Positions 9,354 through 18,680 of a stretch of DNA of 64,000 nucleotides are shown in pieces. The stretch comes from Gammaproteobacteria bacterium (GTDB taxonomy: Bacteria; Pseudomonadota; Gammaproteobacteria; Ga0077536). Made by a program: the position numbers and the translations under genes. Below the pieces are notes generated by a model. That model saw nothing but the letters and a program-made list of their open reading frames with translations, was not told the DNA's origin and made no database searches. The stretch spans positions 43,663-107,662 of the forward strand of contig JACQWY010000020.1 in NCBI GenBank assembly GCA_016209015.1. The letters run 5' to 3'. Position 1 is the stretch's first letter, and each line of letters starts with the position of its first letter.

Positions 9354-10382
9354 TCACGCGTACAGCAGATAGTCCGCCGCGATCGCGACGAACAGCGTCG
9401 CGCCCAGCCCGTTGTTCGCGAGGAAAGCCTGGAAGCAGGCCGCGGGCTCGCGCTCGCGGATGAGATATTGCTGGTGGAGACAGAGCAGCCCCGCGCCGGC
9501 CACCCCCGCGTAGTACGGCCAGTGCAGATTCGCCTCGCGGCCGACGAGCACGAAATCCACGAGCAGCAGCACCTGCAGCAGGCCGATGATGATCCGGTCG
9601 GCGTCGGCGAAGAGGATCGCCGTCGACTTCACGCCGATCTCGAGATCGTCCTCGCGATCGACCATCGCGTATTCCGTGTCGTAGACCAGCACCCACAGCA
9701 CGACGCCCGCGAGCAGCAGCCACACGACCGGCGGGAGCGCGTTCGTCTGCGCCGCGAAGCTCATCGGCACGCCCCAGCCGAACGCCGCGCCGAGATAGAC
9801 CTGCGGCAGATAGGTGTAGCGCTTCATGAACGGATAGACGATCGCGAGCGGCACGGCGACGAACGCGAGATAGATCGTCAGGCGGTTCATGGTGAGCACG
9901 AGGAAGCCCGCGATCGCGACGAGTACGGCGAAGAATCGCAAGGCCTCCTCGGGCGCGATCTCGCGCCGCGCGAGCGGCCGGTCCCGCGTGCGGCTCACGT
10001 AGGGATCGAAATTGCGATCGGCGTAGTCGTTGATGACGCAGCCCGCGGCGCGCATCAGCACCGTGCCGAGCACGAACACCACGACGACGCCCACGCGCGG
10101 CGCGCCGTGGCCGGCGATCCACAGCGACCACAGCACGGGCCAGAGCAGGAGGAAGATACCGATCGGCCGGTGCATGCGCGTCAGGCGCCAGTAGGTGAGG
10201 AGCTTCCGCCGCAGCGGCGAGTGCGCGGGCTCGGGCGCGGGCGCCGCGGTCTCCGTCTGCGGCTTGTTGAACGCGAGCGCCTCGGGCGAGACCTGGGGCG
10301 CCTCGGGCGTATCCTGCGCGGCGTCCCTGCTTCCGTCCTTGCGCTGGCCGCGCGGCCGGTGTGAGTGTTCAGACTTTCGCAT
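9354..10382 (-). CDS. ubiA: 4-hydroxybenzoate polyprenyltransferase
   Basis: 342 residues. The enzyme attaches the polyprenyl chain to 4-hydroxybenzoate in ubiquinone synthesis and sits in the inner membrane. Both Asp-rich prenyl-diphosphate sites are visible: NDYADRNFDPYVSRTRDRPL and YDTEYAMVDREDDLEIGVKST. Multiple membrane helices lie between and around them. The first ~55 residues are hydrophilic and Pro/Ala-rich, longer than usual, so a later start is possible. The ATG at 10382 overlaps the recG stop by 14 bases, which suggests translational coupling. It ends 4 bases from the convergent Sel1 gene. Confidence 0.95.
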   Translation of the reverse strand: MRKSEHSHRPRGQRKDGSRDAAQDTPEAPQVSPEALAFNKPQTETAAPAPEPAHSPLRRKLLTYWRLTRMHRPIGIFLLLWPVLWSLWIAGHGAPRVGVVVVFVLGTVLMRAAGCVINDYADRNFDPYVSRTRDRPLARREIAPEEALRFFAVLVAIAGFLVLTMNRLTIYLAFVAVPLAIVYPFMKRYTYLPQVYLGAAFGWGVPMSFAAQTNALPPVVWLLLAGVVLWVLVYDTEYAMVDREDDLEIGVKSTAILFADADRIIIGLLQVLLLVDFVLVGREANLHWPYYAGVAGAGLLCLHQQYLIREREPAACFQAFLANNGLGATLFVAIAADYLLYA

Positions 10383-12498
10383 AATCGAGTCCCTGCCCGA
10401 GCCAGCGGCAGATGATGCGATCGACGAGCGCCGGGTCGCCGGCGAGGAGCTCGTCGGCGACGCGCTGCACGGCCGGGATCAACGCGCGGTCGCGCAGCGG
10501 GTCGGCGATCCTGAAGCCGGCGAGGCCGGTCTGCCGCGTGCCGAGCAGCTCGCCCGGCCCGCGCAATTGCAAATCGCGCTCGGCAATCACGAAGCCGTCG
10601 TTCGTCTCGCGCATCACCTGCAGGCGATGGCGCGCGGTCTCGGAGAGCGGCGCCTTGTAGAGCAGCACGCAATCCGATTGCTCCGCGCCGCGACCGACGC
10701 GACCGCGGAGCTGATGGAGTTGGGACAGGCCGAGCCGCTCCGCGTTCTCGATGACCATGAGGCTCGCGTTCGGCACGTCGACGCCGACTTCGATCACCGT
10801 CGTCGCGACGAGCAGATCGATCTCGTGCCCGACGAATCCGCGCATCACGCCATCCTTCTCCTTGTCCGGCATGCGGCCGTGGACGAGGCCGACGCGGAGC
10901 TGCGGCAGCGCCGCCGCGAGCTGGTCGAACGTCTCGCTCGCCGCCTGCGCTTCCAGAACCTCGGATTCCTCGATCAGCGGACACACCCAGTACGTCTGGC
11001 GACCGGCCGCACAGGCCGCGGCGATGCGTTCGACGATTTCACCGCGCCGATCCTCGGGCACGACGACCGTGCGCACGGGCTGGCGGTTCGGCGGCAGCTC
11101 GTCGAGCACGGAGACGTCGAGATCGGCATACGCGGTCATGGCGAGCGTGCGCGGGATCGGGGTCGCGGTCATGATCAACTGGTGCGGCCGCGCGTCGCCG
11201 GTCGCGCCCTTCTCGAGGAGCGCGAGACGCTGATCGACACCGAAGCGATGCTGCTCGTCGACGACGACGATGCCGAGGCGGGTGTACGCGACATCCGCCT
11301 GGAAGAGCGCATGCGTGCCGACCACGAGAATGGGCTCGTCCTGCACGAGCCGCTCGAGCACCTGACGCCGCGCCGCGCGCCCGAGCTTGCCGGCGAGCAG
11401 CCGGCTCTCGACACCGTGCGGCGCGAACCAGCGCTCGAGATTGCGCGCGTGCTGCTCGGCGAGGAGCTCCGTCGGCGCGAGCAGCGCGACTTTGTAACCC
11501 GCCTCGAGCGCGCCCGCGGCGACGAGCGCGGCGACCGCGGTCTTGCCCGCGCCGACGTCGCCCTGCAGCAACCGGAGCATCGGCACGCCCGCCGCGAGAT
11601 CGCGATCGATCTCGGCGACGACGCGCTGCTGCGCGCGGGTCAGCGCGAAGCCGAAGCCCTGGGCTATCTTGGCACGCAGCGCGGTCTGCGCCTTCAGGCG
11701 CGGCGCACCGTGCCGCCGCGTCGCGAGCCTGAGGCGGCGCAGGCTCAGTTGATGCGCGACGAGCTCCTCGCAGGCGAGGCGCTGCTGCGCGGGATGACGG
11801 CTCGACAGGAGATCGTCGATCGGTGCGCCGTGGGGCGGCCGGTGGACGTAGTGCAGGGCCTCGTGCAGCGGCGGAATGCGGCCGTGGAGCACGCGGGCGA
11901 TGTGCTCGTCGATCTGCGCCGCGCCGTCGTTCGCGGGCCCGAGGCTCGCGAGTGCCTGATCCGTGAGCCGGCGCAGCGTGAGCTGGTGCAGGCCGTCCGT
12001 CGTGCCGTAGACGGGCGTGAGCGAGACGGCGGGCGGTGGCGCGAGATCGCCTTCGATGAACTGGCACTCGGGATGGACGATCTCGAGGGCGCTCGGCCCG
12101 AAGCGCACTTCGCCGAAGCAGCGCAGCTTCCGGCCGACGGCGAGCCGGACCTGCTGTTCGCGCGTGAAATGGAAGAAACGCAACGTAATCGCGCCGGTCC
12201 CGTCGCCGAGCCTGCACAACAGCGAGCGGCGTTTGCCGTACTGGAGTTGCGATGCCTCGATCGTGCCTTCGATCACGACTTCCATTTTCGGGCGCAGGCG
12301 GCCGATCGGCACGATGCGCGTACGGTCCTGGTAGCGGAGCGGCAGATGGAAGACGAGATCGCGGACCGTGACGATGCGCAGCTTCGCGAGCTTCTCGGCG
12401 ACCCGCGGGCCGACACCGCGCAACCGCGCGACGGGATCGTCGAGCGTGACCGTCGCGGGCCGCGTGGCGGGCAGGCGCACTCCGGGAACGCCCGGCAT
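10369..12498 (-). CDS. recG: ATP-dependent DNA helicase RecG
   Basis: 709 residues, normal for RecG, which reverses stalled forks and processes branched DNA. An N-terminal wedge OB domain contains GVGPRVAEKLAKLRIVTVRDL and YQDRT. The helicase core has Walker A GDVGAGKTAVAALVAAGAL, the motif II box VVDEQHRFGVDQR, MTATPIPRTLAMTAY and the C-terminal GRVGRGAEQSDCVLLY. The C-terminal wedge-interacting segment RDLQLRGPGELLGTRQTG is also present. It lies in the spoT-ridA-recG-ubiA run, 14 bases after ridA. Confidence 0.97.
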   Translation of the reverse strand: MPGVPGVRLPATRPATVTLDDPVARLRGVGPRVAEKLAKLRIVTVRDLVFHLPLRYQDRTRIVPIGRLRPKMEVVIEGTIEASQLQYGKRRSLLCRLGDGTGAITLRFFHFTREQQVRLAVGRKLRCFGEVRFGPSALEIVHPECQFIEGDLAPPPAVSLTPVYGTTDGLHQLTLRRLTDQALASLGPANDGAAQIDEHIARVLHGRIPPLHEALHYVHRPPHGAPIDDLLSSRHPAQQRLACEELVAHQLSLRRLRLATRRHGAPRLKAQTALRAKIAQGFGFALTRAQQRVVAEIDRDLAAGVPMLRLLQGDVGAGKTAVAALVAAGALEAGYKVALLAPTELLAEQHARNLERWFAPHGVESRLLAGKLGRAARRQVLERLVQDEPILVVGTHALFQADVAYTRLGIVVVDEQHRFGVDQRLALLEKGATGDARPHQLIMTATPIPRTLAMTAYADLDVSVLDELPPNRQPVRTVVVPEDRRGEIVERIAAACAAGRQTYWVCPLIEESEVLEAQAASETFDQLAAALPQLRVGLVHGRMPDKEKDGVMRGFVGHEIDLLVATTVIEVGVDVPNASLMVIENAERLGLSQLHQLRGRVGRGAEQSDCVLLYKAPLSETARHRLQVMRETNDGFVIAERDLQLRGPGELLGTRQTGLAGFRIADPLRDRALIPAVQRVADELLAGDPALVDRIICRWLGQGLDYAKV

Positions 12499-12512
12499 GG
12501 CGGTCGCCGCGA

Positions 12513-12899
12513 TCAGGCCCCGGGCACGAGCACGGCGTCGACTTCCACCGCGGCACCCTTCGGCAGACCTTTCACCTCGACGGTCGCGCGCGCCGGATAG
12601 GGCTCCTTGAAATACTTCGACATCACCTCGTTCACGGTCGGGAAGTTGCCGAGATCGGTGAGGTAGATCGTGAGCTTCACGGCATCGTCGAGCGTCGCGC
12701 CCGCCGCCGCGGCCACGGCTCTAAGATTCTCGAAGACCTGGGTGATCTGTGCCGCGATGTCGCCCACGACGAGCTCGCCGGTCTGCGCCACGAGCGGGAT
12801 CTGACCCGAGAGATACACGGCCCCAGCGGCGCGGATGGCCTGGGAATACGTGCCGATGGCGCGCGGGGCGTCCGCGCTCGAAATCACTTGCTTGGTCAT
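12513..12899 (-). CDS. ridA: RidA family enamine/imine deaminase
   Basis: 128 residues. RidA hydrolyses reactive 2-aminoacrylate and related enamines. Hallmarks are AIGTYSQAIRAAGAVYLSGQIP at the start, QVFENLRAVAAAAGATLDDAVK and the C-terminal PARATVEVKGLPKGAAVEVDAV, with the conserved Arg that binds the substrate carboxylate. ATG at 12899 has GGAGGATCC just upstream; the longer frame lacks homology. Placement between spoT and recG is common in gammaproteobacteria. Confidence 0.94.
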   Translation of the reverse strand: MTKQVISSADAPRAIGTYSQAIRAAGAVYLSGQIPLVAQTGELVVGDIAAQITQVFENLRAVAAAAGATLDDAVKLTIYLTDLGNFPTVNEVMSKYFKEPYPARATVEVKGLPKGAAVEVDAVLVPGA

Positions 12900-13043
12900 G
12901 GATCCTCCGTCGGAAGGCGGCTGCGCTGCGCGGTATTGTCCGCGATTGCGGAGGGCGGCGACAGGCCCGCGGCGCATCCCGGGTGTGCTGACCTTGAACG
13001 AAGCGATTGCGATCGGGCGTGAACTATCCACCCGGGTTCATAC

Positions 13044-13078
13044 GATGTACCGGCGAAGGAGGCGCATCGTTCGCGTCG
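13044..13078. repeat. Dispersed 35-bp repeat (GATGTGCCGACGAAGG type)
   Basis: GATGTACCGGCGAAGGAGGC followed by GCATCG...CGCGTCG differs by three bases from 48989-49023. It lies in the spoT-ridA gap (12900-13144), which otherwise holds only the half-palindrome at 13118. Confidence 0.6.
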
Positions 13079-13117
13079 CAGCGGGGCGTGTCGCGATGCA
13101 GGGCGTCGGCGACAGAC

Positions 13118-13140
13118 TTATCCACCGGGGTCAGACCCCG
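13118..13140. repeat. Half-copy of the TTATCCACCGGGGTC repeat
   Basis: TTATCCACCGGGGTCAGACC then CCG, identical to the left part of the palindromic unit at 23332. It lies immediately after the spoT stop. Confidence 0.75.
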
Positions 13141-13144
13141 CGCG

Positions 13145-15304
13145 CTAGGCCTTCTTCCGCTGCACGCGCACGACAGTCTTCAGCCCGCGCACCTTGCGGA
13201 TGAGGTCCGCGAGCTTCTTGCGGTCGCGCACCGTGACGACGAGGCGGATGTTCGAGTTCGCTTCCGAGCGTTCGCTGATCTCGACTTCTTCGATGTTCGC
13301 GCCTTCGTCGGCGACCGTCGCGGCGATCGTGGCGAGCACGCCGCGCTTGTTGATGACGTCGAGCGAAAGCTCGCTCGAGAACTCCCGCTCCACCGTCGCC
13401 GCCCATTCGACGTCGACCCAGCGGTCCGGCGAATTCTTGTAGTCGGCGACGTTCGTGCAGGTTTCGCGGTGGATCACGATGCCGCGCCCGGCGGTGAGGA
13501 AGCCGATGATCGGATCGCCCGGCAGCGGATAGCAGCACTTCGGGAAGCTCACGACCATGCCTTCGGTGCCGCGGATGACGAGCGGCACCGGCGCATCCCC
13601 ACCCTCGGCCTGGGCGCGGCGCCTGCGCTTCATCGTCGGCTCTTCCGCCTGCTCGAGCACGAGCGCGCGCGCGACGAGCGGCGCGGGGCGGAGCCCGAGA
13701 CCGATTTCCGTGAACAGCCGGTCCATGTGCTCGAGTCGGAAGTTCGCGAGTGCGGCCTCGACGCGCGCCGGATCGAGCTTGTCGATCGCGGTCGCGTAGT
13801 GCTCGAGCTCGCGCTCGAGCATGCGTTTGCCGAGCAGCATCGCCTCGCCCTGCTGCAGGTTCTTCAAGTAGCTGCGGATCGTCGCGCGCGCTTTGCCGGT
13901 GACGACGAACGTCAGCCAGGCGGGATTCGGACGCGCCCCGGGCGCGGTCACGATCTCGACGGTCTGCCCCGTCTCGAGCGGCGTGCGCAGCGGCGCGAGG
14001 CGCCGGTTGATGCGGCAGGCGACGCAACTGTTGCCGAGATCGCTGTGAATGGAATACGCGAAATCGACGGCGGTGCTGCCGCGCGGCAGGCGCATGATCT
14101 CGCCCTTCGGCGTGAAGATGTAGACCTCGTCCGGGAAGAGATCGACCTTCACGTTCTCGAGGAACTCCTGCGAGTCGCCGGCCTGCTGCTGGATTTCGAG
14201 GAGCCCGCGCAGCCATTCGCGGGCGCGCTTGTGGGCGCTCCTCGCCGCGTTGTCGCCGCTCTTGTAGAGCCAGTGTGCGGCGATGCCGGCCTCGGCGACC
14301 TGGTCCATCTCGTTGCTGCGGATCTGCACTTCGATCGGCACGCCGAACGGCCCGAACAACACCGTGTGCAGCGACTGGTAGCCGTTCGTCTTCGGGATCG
14401 CGATGTAGTCCTTGAAGCGGCCGGGCACGGGCTTGTAGAGCGCGTGCATGACGCCGAGCGTGCGGTAACAGGTGTCGACGGAGTCGACGATGACGCGGAA
14501 GGCGTAGACGTCGTGGACGTCCTGGAAGCCGAGCGCCTTCTCCTTCATCTTCTGGTAGATGCTGTAGAGATGCTTCTCGCGCCCGACGACGTGCGCGACG
14601 AGATGCTCCTGGCGCAGATGCCGCTTGATGCGGTCCTTGATCTTGTCGACGACCTCGCGGCGGTTGCCGCGGACGCGCTGCACCTCGCGCTTGATGACGC
14701 GGTAACGAATCGGGTAGAGCGCGGCGAAGCCGAGCTCCTCGAGCTCGAGGCGGATGCTGTTGATGCCGAGGCGCTGGGCGATCGGCGCGTAGATGTCGAG
14801 GGTCTCGCGCGCGATGCGGCGGCGCTTCGCAGGCTTCAGCGCGCCGAGCGTGCGCATGTTGTGCAGGCGGTCGGCGAGCTTGACGAGGATGACGCGGATG
14901 TCGTCCGCCATCGCCATCAGCATGCGCTGGAAGTTGCGCGCCTGGGCGTCGGCGTGGGATTCGAATTCGAGTTGCGTCAGCTTCGAGAGGCCGTCGACGA
15001 TCGCCGCGACCTCGGAGCCGAACTCCTGGATGATCCGGTCCTTGCCGATCGGCGTGTCCTCGATCACGTCGTGCAGCATGGCCGCGATCAGGGTCTCGTG
15101 GTCCATGTGCATGTCGGCGAGGATGTTCGAGACCTCCAGCGGATGCTGGATGTAGGGCTCGCCGCTGACCCGCACCTGGCCCTCGTGGGCCTTCGCGCCG
15201 AACTCGTAGGCGCGGCGGACGAGCTCTACGCGCTCGGCCGGCAGGTAGGACTTGATGCGATCACAGAGATCGTCGATGGCCAGGATCTGGGCTTCGGCGT
15301 GCAT
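13145..15304 (-). CDS. spoT: Bifunctional (p)ppGpp synthetase/hydrolase
   Basis: 719 residues. Domains in order: an HD hydrolase (EPYIQHPLEVSNILADMHMD and MLHDVIEDTPIGKD, with intact HD residues), the synthetase domain (PGRFKDYIAIPKTNGYQSLH and EVQIRSNEMDQVAEAGIAAHW), TGS (FTPKGEIMRLPRGSTAVDFA) and a C-terminal ACT domain (ELSLDVINKRGVLATIAATV). The intact HD motif and the position after rpoZ support a SpoT-type enzyme that controls the stringent response. It is transcribed from yicC through rpoZ towards recG. Confidence 0.96.
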   Translation of the reverse strand: MHAEAQILAIDDLCDRIKSYLPAERVELVRRAYEFGAKAHEGQVRVSGEPYIQHPLEVSNILADMHMDHETLIAAMLHDVIEDTPIGKDRIIQEFGSEVAAIVDGLSKLTQLEFESHADAQARNFQRMLMAMADDIRVILVKLADRLHNMRTLGALKPAKRRRIARETLDIYAPIAQRLGINSIRLELEELGFAALYPIRYRVIKREVQRVRGNRREVVDKIKDRIKRHLRQEHLVAHVVGREKHLYSIYQKMKEKALGFQDVHDVYAFRVIVDSVDTCYRTLGVMHALYKPVPGRFKDYIAIPKTNGYQSLHTVLFGPFGVPIEVQIRSNEMDQVAEAGIAAHWLYKSGDNAARSAHKRAREWLRGLLEIQQQAGDSQEFLENVKVDLFPDEVYIFTPKGEIMRLPRGSTAVDFAYSIHSDLGNSCVACRINRRLAPLRTPLETGQTVEIVTAPGARPNPAWLTFVVTGKARATIRSYLKNLQQGEAMLLGKRMLERELEHYATAIDKLDPARVEAALANFRLEHMDRLFTEIGLGLRPAPLVARALVLEQAEEPTMKRRRRAQAEGGDAPVPLVIRGTEGMVVSFPKCCYPLPGDPIIGFLTAGRGIVIHRETCTNVADYKNSPDRWVDVEWAATVEREFSSELSLDVINKRGVLATIAATVADEGANIEEVEISERSEANSNIRLVVTVRDRKKLADLIRKVRGLKTVVRVQRKKA

Positions 15305-15363
15305 GGCACTCGCCGCTCAACCGGGCGGGCGGAGGGGGTCGCGTCGGATCGCGACCTCCCGGA

Positions 15364-15639
15364 TCAAGGGTAGTCGAGACGCTGCGGATCGAGGAAGTCG
15401 GGTGAGAGATCGAACTCCTCGGCGGCGCGCTTCTTCGCCTCGATTTCTTCGACGATCTGCAGGTTCATCAGACCGGCGGCGATTTCGCGCAGCGCAATCA
15501 CGGTCGGCTTGTCGCCGTCCTCCGGCACGAGCGGCTGGGCGCCGAGCGCGAGCTGGCGCGCGCGTTTCGAGGCCGCGACCACGAGGTCGAAGCGGTTGTC
15601 GATGAACGGCAGGCAGTCTTCTACGGTCAGGCGGGCCAT
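15364..15639 (-). CDS. rpoZ: DNA-directed RNA polymerase subunit omega
   Basis: 91 residues. Omega helps fold and assemble the beta' subunit and carries part of the ppGpp site. The segment [20 protein letters not shown] is characteristic, followed by [16 protein letters not shown] and [15 protein letters not shown]. It lies between gmk and spoT, the standard order, 59 bases before spoT. Confidence 0.96.
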   Translation of the reverse strand: MARLTVEDCLPFIDNRFDLVVAASKRARQLALGAQPLVPEDGDKPTVIALREIAAGLMNLQIVEEIEAKKRAAEEFDLSPDFLDPQRLDYP

Positions 15640-15695
15640 GGCTTACTCTCTGGACGTGGCACTTGCACGGGGGCGGTAGGATAGCAAAGGCCCGC

Positions 15696-16319
15696 TCAGG
15701 GCGCCACGAGCCGGGCCAGCTCGGCCCCGCGGCGCAGCCGCTGGGCGGCCGTCCGCAGCCGCCGGGCCCGGACGATGGCCTGCAGGTCCTGGAGCGCGAG
15801 CTCGAAGAGATCGTTCACGACCAGGTAGTCGTATTCCCCGTAATGGGACATCTCGAGCGCCGCTTCCCGCATCCGGAGCTCGATCGTCGCCGGGTCGTCA
15901 CGGCCGCGCGCCACGAGCCGCTGGCGCAGCTCCTCGACCGACGGCGGTACGATGAACACCGACACGCAGTCGGGAAACAGCTCACGGATCCGCCGCGCAC
16001 CCTGCCAGTCGATTTCCAGCAGCACGTCCGTCCCGGCCGCGAGCGGGGTCTCGAGCGCCCGGATCGACGTGCCGTAGTAGTTGCCGAAGACGCGGGCGTG
16101 CTCGAGGAACTCGCCGCGGTCGATCATCTGCTCGAATCCGGAGACGTCCACGAAGTGATAGTCGCCGCCCTCGACCTCGCCGTCGCGCCGCGGGCGGGTG
16201 GTGTGGGACGTCGAGACCGTGAGCCGGTCGAGGGTCTCGACGAGCGCCCGCACGAGGCTCGTCTTGCCGGCGCCCGACGGCGCCGAGACCACGTAGCAGT
16301 CGCCGCGCGCCGCGCTCAT
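15696..16319 (-). CDS. gmk: Guanylate kinase
   Basis: 207 residues. The enzyme phosphorylates GMP to GDP. The P-loop is VVSAPSGAGKTSLVRAL. The GMP-binding segment is STSHTTRPRRDGEVEGGDYHF, with Tyr residues further on in NYYGTS. DVLLEIDWQGARRIRELFP and the lid RLVARGRDDPATIELRM follow. ATG at 16319 overlaps the yicC stop in an ATGA, so the two are translationally coupled. The longer ORF in this frame runs across yicC and is not real. Confidence 0.96.
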   Translation of the reverse strand: MSAARGDCYVVSAPSGAGKTSLVRALVETLDRLTVSTSHTTRPRRDGEVEGGDYHFVDVSGFEQMIDRGEFLEHARVFGNYYGTSIRALETPLAAGTDVLLEIDWQGARRIRELFPDCVSVFIVPPSVEELRQRLVARGRDDPATIELRMREAALEMSHYGEYDYLVVNDLFELALQDLQAIVRARRLRTAAQRLRRGAELARLVAP

Positions 16320-17182
16320 TCGATGTTCTGGATCTGCTCGCGGATCTGCTCGATGAGGACCTTGAGCTCGACCGACGCGCTCGCGGTGTCGATGTGCGCG
16401 GACTTCGAGCCGAGCGTGTTCGCCTCGCGATTCAGCTCCTGCATCAGGAAGTCGAGCCGCCGTCCCATGGCCTCGCCCTTGTTCAGCACGCGGCGCACTT
16501 CGGTGAGGTGGGCCTCGAGGCGGTCGATCTCCTCCGCGACGTCGAGACGTTGGGCGAGGATCGCGCACTCCTGCTCGAGGCGCGCTTCGTCGAGGCCGGG
16601 TGCGATCTCCTTGACGCGCTGCTCGTGACGGGCGCGAATGGAGGCGATGATCTCCGGTACGCGACGGCGCAGCTCGGCCGTATGCGCCTGCATGGCGTCG
16701 CAGCGCGAGAGCACGAGCGCCTTCAGTTTCTCGCCTTCGCGGCCGCGCGTGTCGACGAGCTCGTCGAGCGTCGCCTCGAGCTGATCGAGCAGCGCCTTCG
16801 AGACCGCATCGAGATCGATGTCCGGCGTCTCCAGCACGTTCGGCCAGCGCAGGATCTCGATCGGGCTCGGCGGCGTCGCGTGTTGCATCAGATCCGCGAT
16901 CTCGCGCGAGGCGGCGGCGATCTGGCCGGCGAGGCCGAGGTTCACGCGCAGTTTGTAGTCCTCGCCCGCGGAGGCGTCGAAGCGCAACGCGCAATCGACC
17001 TTGCCGCGGCTCACCTTGCCCGCGATGCGCGCGCGCACTTCGGACTCGAGATGGCGGAATTCCTCGGGCAGGCGCAGGCCGACTTCGACGTAGCGGTGAT
17101 TGACGGAGCGCAGCTCCCACACCGCGCGGCCCCAGGGCCCGGTCGCTTCGAGGCGGGCGAAAGCAGTCATGCTGCGAACCAT
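16316..17182 (-). CDS. yicC: YicC-family endoribonuclease
   Basis: 288 residues. The N-terminus MVRSMTAFARLEATGPWG and ELRSVNHRYVEVGLRLPEEF are diagnostic, as is the C-terminal segment GRRLDFLMQELNREANTLGSK. E. coli YicC is an RNA endonuclease acting on small RNAs; the same activity here is inferred from family. It is the first gene of the yicC-gmk-rpoZ-spoT run and is divergent from rph. Confidence 0.94.
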   Translation of the reverse strand: MVRSMTAFARLEATGPWGRAVWELRSVNHRYVEVGLRLPEEFRHLESEVRARIAGKVSRGKVDCALRFDASAGEDYKLRVNLGLAGQIAAASREIADLMQHATPPSPIEILRWPNVLETPDIDLDAVSKALLDQLEATLDELVDTRGREGEKLKALVLSRCDAMQAHTAELRRRVPEIIASIRARHEQRVKEIAPGLDEARLEQECAILAQRLDVAEEIDRLEAHLTEVRRVLNKGEAMGRRLDFLMQELNREANTLGSKSAHIDTASASVELKVLIEQIREQIQNIE

Positions 17183-17282
17183 GGTTTACTCCGGACCGGT
17201 GGGTGAGCGCGGATCTTAGCGGTTCGGTGTCCTGCGTCAAAGACAGGGCGCATTCCGGCGGCGACCGCGCGCACCGGGCCTG

Positions 17283-17288
17283 TATAAT
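17283..17288 (+). promoter_or_regulatory. Likely -10 element of the rph promoter
   Basis: A perfect TATAAT lies 33 bases before the rph start, in the 138-base gap shared with divergent yicC. No good -35 hexamer is visible at the right spacing. Confidence 0.5.
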
Positions 17289-17320
17289 CGCCGCTCCTTC
17301 CAGCTAGGGACGCCTCCACG

Positions 17321-18046
17321 ATGTCGATCAGACCGAGCGGTCGTGCGCCGGACGAAATGCGCACCGTCAAATTCACCCGCCACTACACCATGCACGCCGA
17401 AGGCTCGGTCCTCGTCGAATTCGGCAACACCCGCGTGCTGTGCAACGCGACGGTCGAGGATCGCGCGCCGGGTTTCCTGAAAGGCACGGGCCTCGGCTGG
17501 GTGACCGCCGAATACGGCATGCTGCCGCGGGCCACGAACTCGCGCACGCGGCGCGAGGCCGCGCAGGGCCGGCAGGGCGGACGGACGCTCGAAATCCAGC
17601 GGCTGATCGGCCGCTCGCTGCGCGCGGTGATCGACCGCGCGGCGCTCGGCGAACGCAGCATCCTCGTCGACTGCGACGTATTGCAGGCCGACGGCGGCAC
17701 GCGCACCGCCTCGATCACCGGCGGCTACATCGCGCTGTGCGACGCCGTCACGAAGCTCATGCGCGACAAGGTCATCTCGAAGAATCCGATCCACGGCTAC
17801 ATCGCGTCGGTCTCCGTCGGCATCTATCAGGGCCTTCCCGTGCTCGATCTCGATTACGCCGAGGACTCGAACGCCGAGACCGACATGAACGTCGTCATGA
17901 ACAGCGCCGGCCACTTCATCGAAGTCCAGGGCACGGCCGAGGGGCATGCCATGCGCCGCGACGAGCTCGACGCGATGCTCGATCTCGCGGCGGGCGGCAT
18001 CGCCCACCTCATCAAGTCGCAGGAGCTCGCGCTCGCGATGACCTGA
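17321..18046 (+). CDS. rph: Ribonuclease PH
   Basis: 241 residues. A phosphorolytic 3'-5' exoribonuclease that trims tRNA precursors. The N-terminus [20 protein letters not shown] is followed by [34 protein letters not shown], the Arg-rich loop [19 protein letters not shown] and [27 protein letters not shown] carries the catalytic acidic residues. Full length and intact. It begins the rph-rdgB-hemW run. Confidence 0.97.
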   Translation: MSIRPSGRAPDEMRTVKFTRHYTMHAEGSVLVEFGNTRVLCNATVEDRAPGFLKGTGLGWVTAEYGMLPRATNSRTRREAAQGRQGGRTLEIQRLIGRSLRAVIDRAALGERSILVDCDVLQADGGTRTASITGGYIALCDAVTKLMRDKVISKNPIHGYIASVSVGIYQGLPVLDLDYAEDSNAETDMNVVMNSAGHFIEVQGTAEGHAMRRDELDAMLDLAAGGIAHLIKSQELALAMT

Positions 18047-18071
18047 CGACGATGCGACCCCGGTTCCGCCC

Positions 18072-18680
18072 ATGACCCGCGAAGTCGTCCTCGCGACCGG
18101 CAATGCCGGCAAGCTCCGCGAGCTGCAGCAGATCCTCGCGCCGCTCGGCATCGTCCTCGTCGCGCAGACCGCGCTCGGCGTCGAGGCGGTGGCGGAGACC
18201 GGGCTGTCGTTCATCGAGAACGCGATCCTCAAAGCCCGCCACGCCGCACGCGCGACGGGCCGGCCGGCGATCGCCGACGATTCCGGCATCGCCGTCGATG
18301 CGCTCGGCGGCGCGCCCGGCATCTGCTCGGCGCGTTTCGCCGGCGCGGACGCGAGCGACGCGGCGAACGTCGCGAAGCTGCTCGCCGCGATGGCGGACGT
18401 CGACGGCGCGGCGCGGCGCTGCCGCTTCATCTGCTGCATGGCCTATGTCGCGCACGGCGCGGATCCCGTGCCGATCGTCTGCGAGGGCGTGTGGGAAGGC
18501 ATGCTCGCCCGCGCACCGCGCGGCAGCGGCGGCTTCGGCTACGACCCCGTCTTCCTCGTCGAAGGCGGCGAGCGCACTTCGGCCGAGCTCGATCCGGACA
18601 CGAAGAACCTGCTCAGCCATCGCGGCCAGGCGGCCCGCGCGCTCGCGGCCCGCCTCGCGGTGCTGCCGCGTCATGCCTGA
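18072..18680 (+). CDS. rdgB: Non-canonical purine NTP pyrophosphatase (dITP/XTP)
   Basis: 202 residues. It removes ITP, dITP and XTP from the nucleotide pool. Motifs: VVLATGNAGKLRELQQILAP at the start, AIADDSGIAVDALGGAPGI for the catalytic Asp-Asp-Ser-Gly, GSGGFGYDPVFLV and KNLLSHRGQAARAL at the C-terminus. It starts 25 bases after rph and overlaps hemW by 8 bases. Confidence 0.96.
   Translation: MTREVVLATGNAGKLRELQQILAPLGIVLVAQTALGVEAVAETGLSFIENAILKARHAARATGRPAIADDSGIAVDALGGAPGICSARFAGADASDAANVAKLLAAMADVDGAARRCRFICCMAYVAHGADPVPIVCEGVWEGMLARAPRGSGGFGYDPVFLVEGGERTSAELDPDTKNLLSHRGQAARALAARLAVLPRHA

Noticed and set aside
10195..12600. 801-codon plus-strand ORF opposite recG
   Set aside because: Shadow of recG on the opposite strand, with no recognisable domain.
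13007..15373. 788-codon plus-strand ORF opposite spoT
   Set aside because: Shadow of spoT, rich in Val/Asp/Ala/Arg without motifs.
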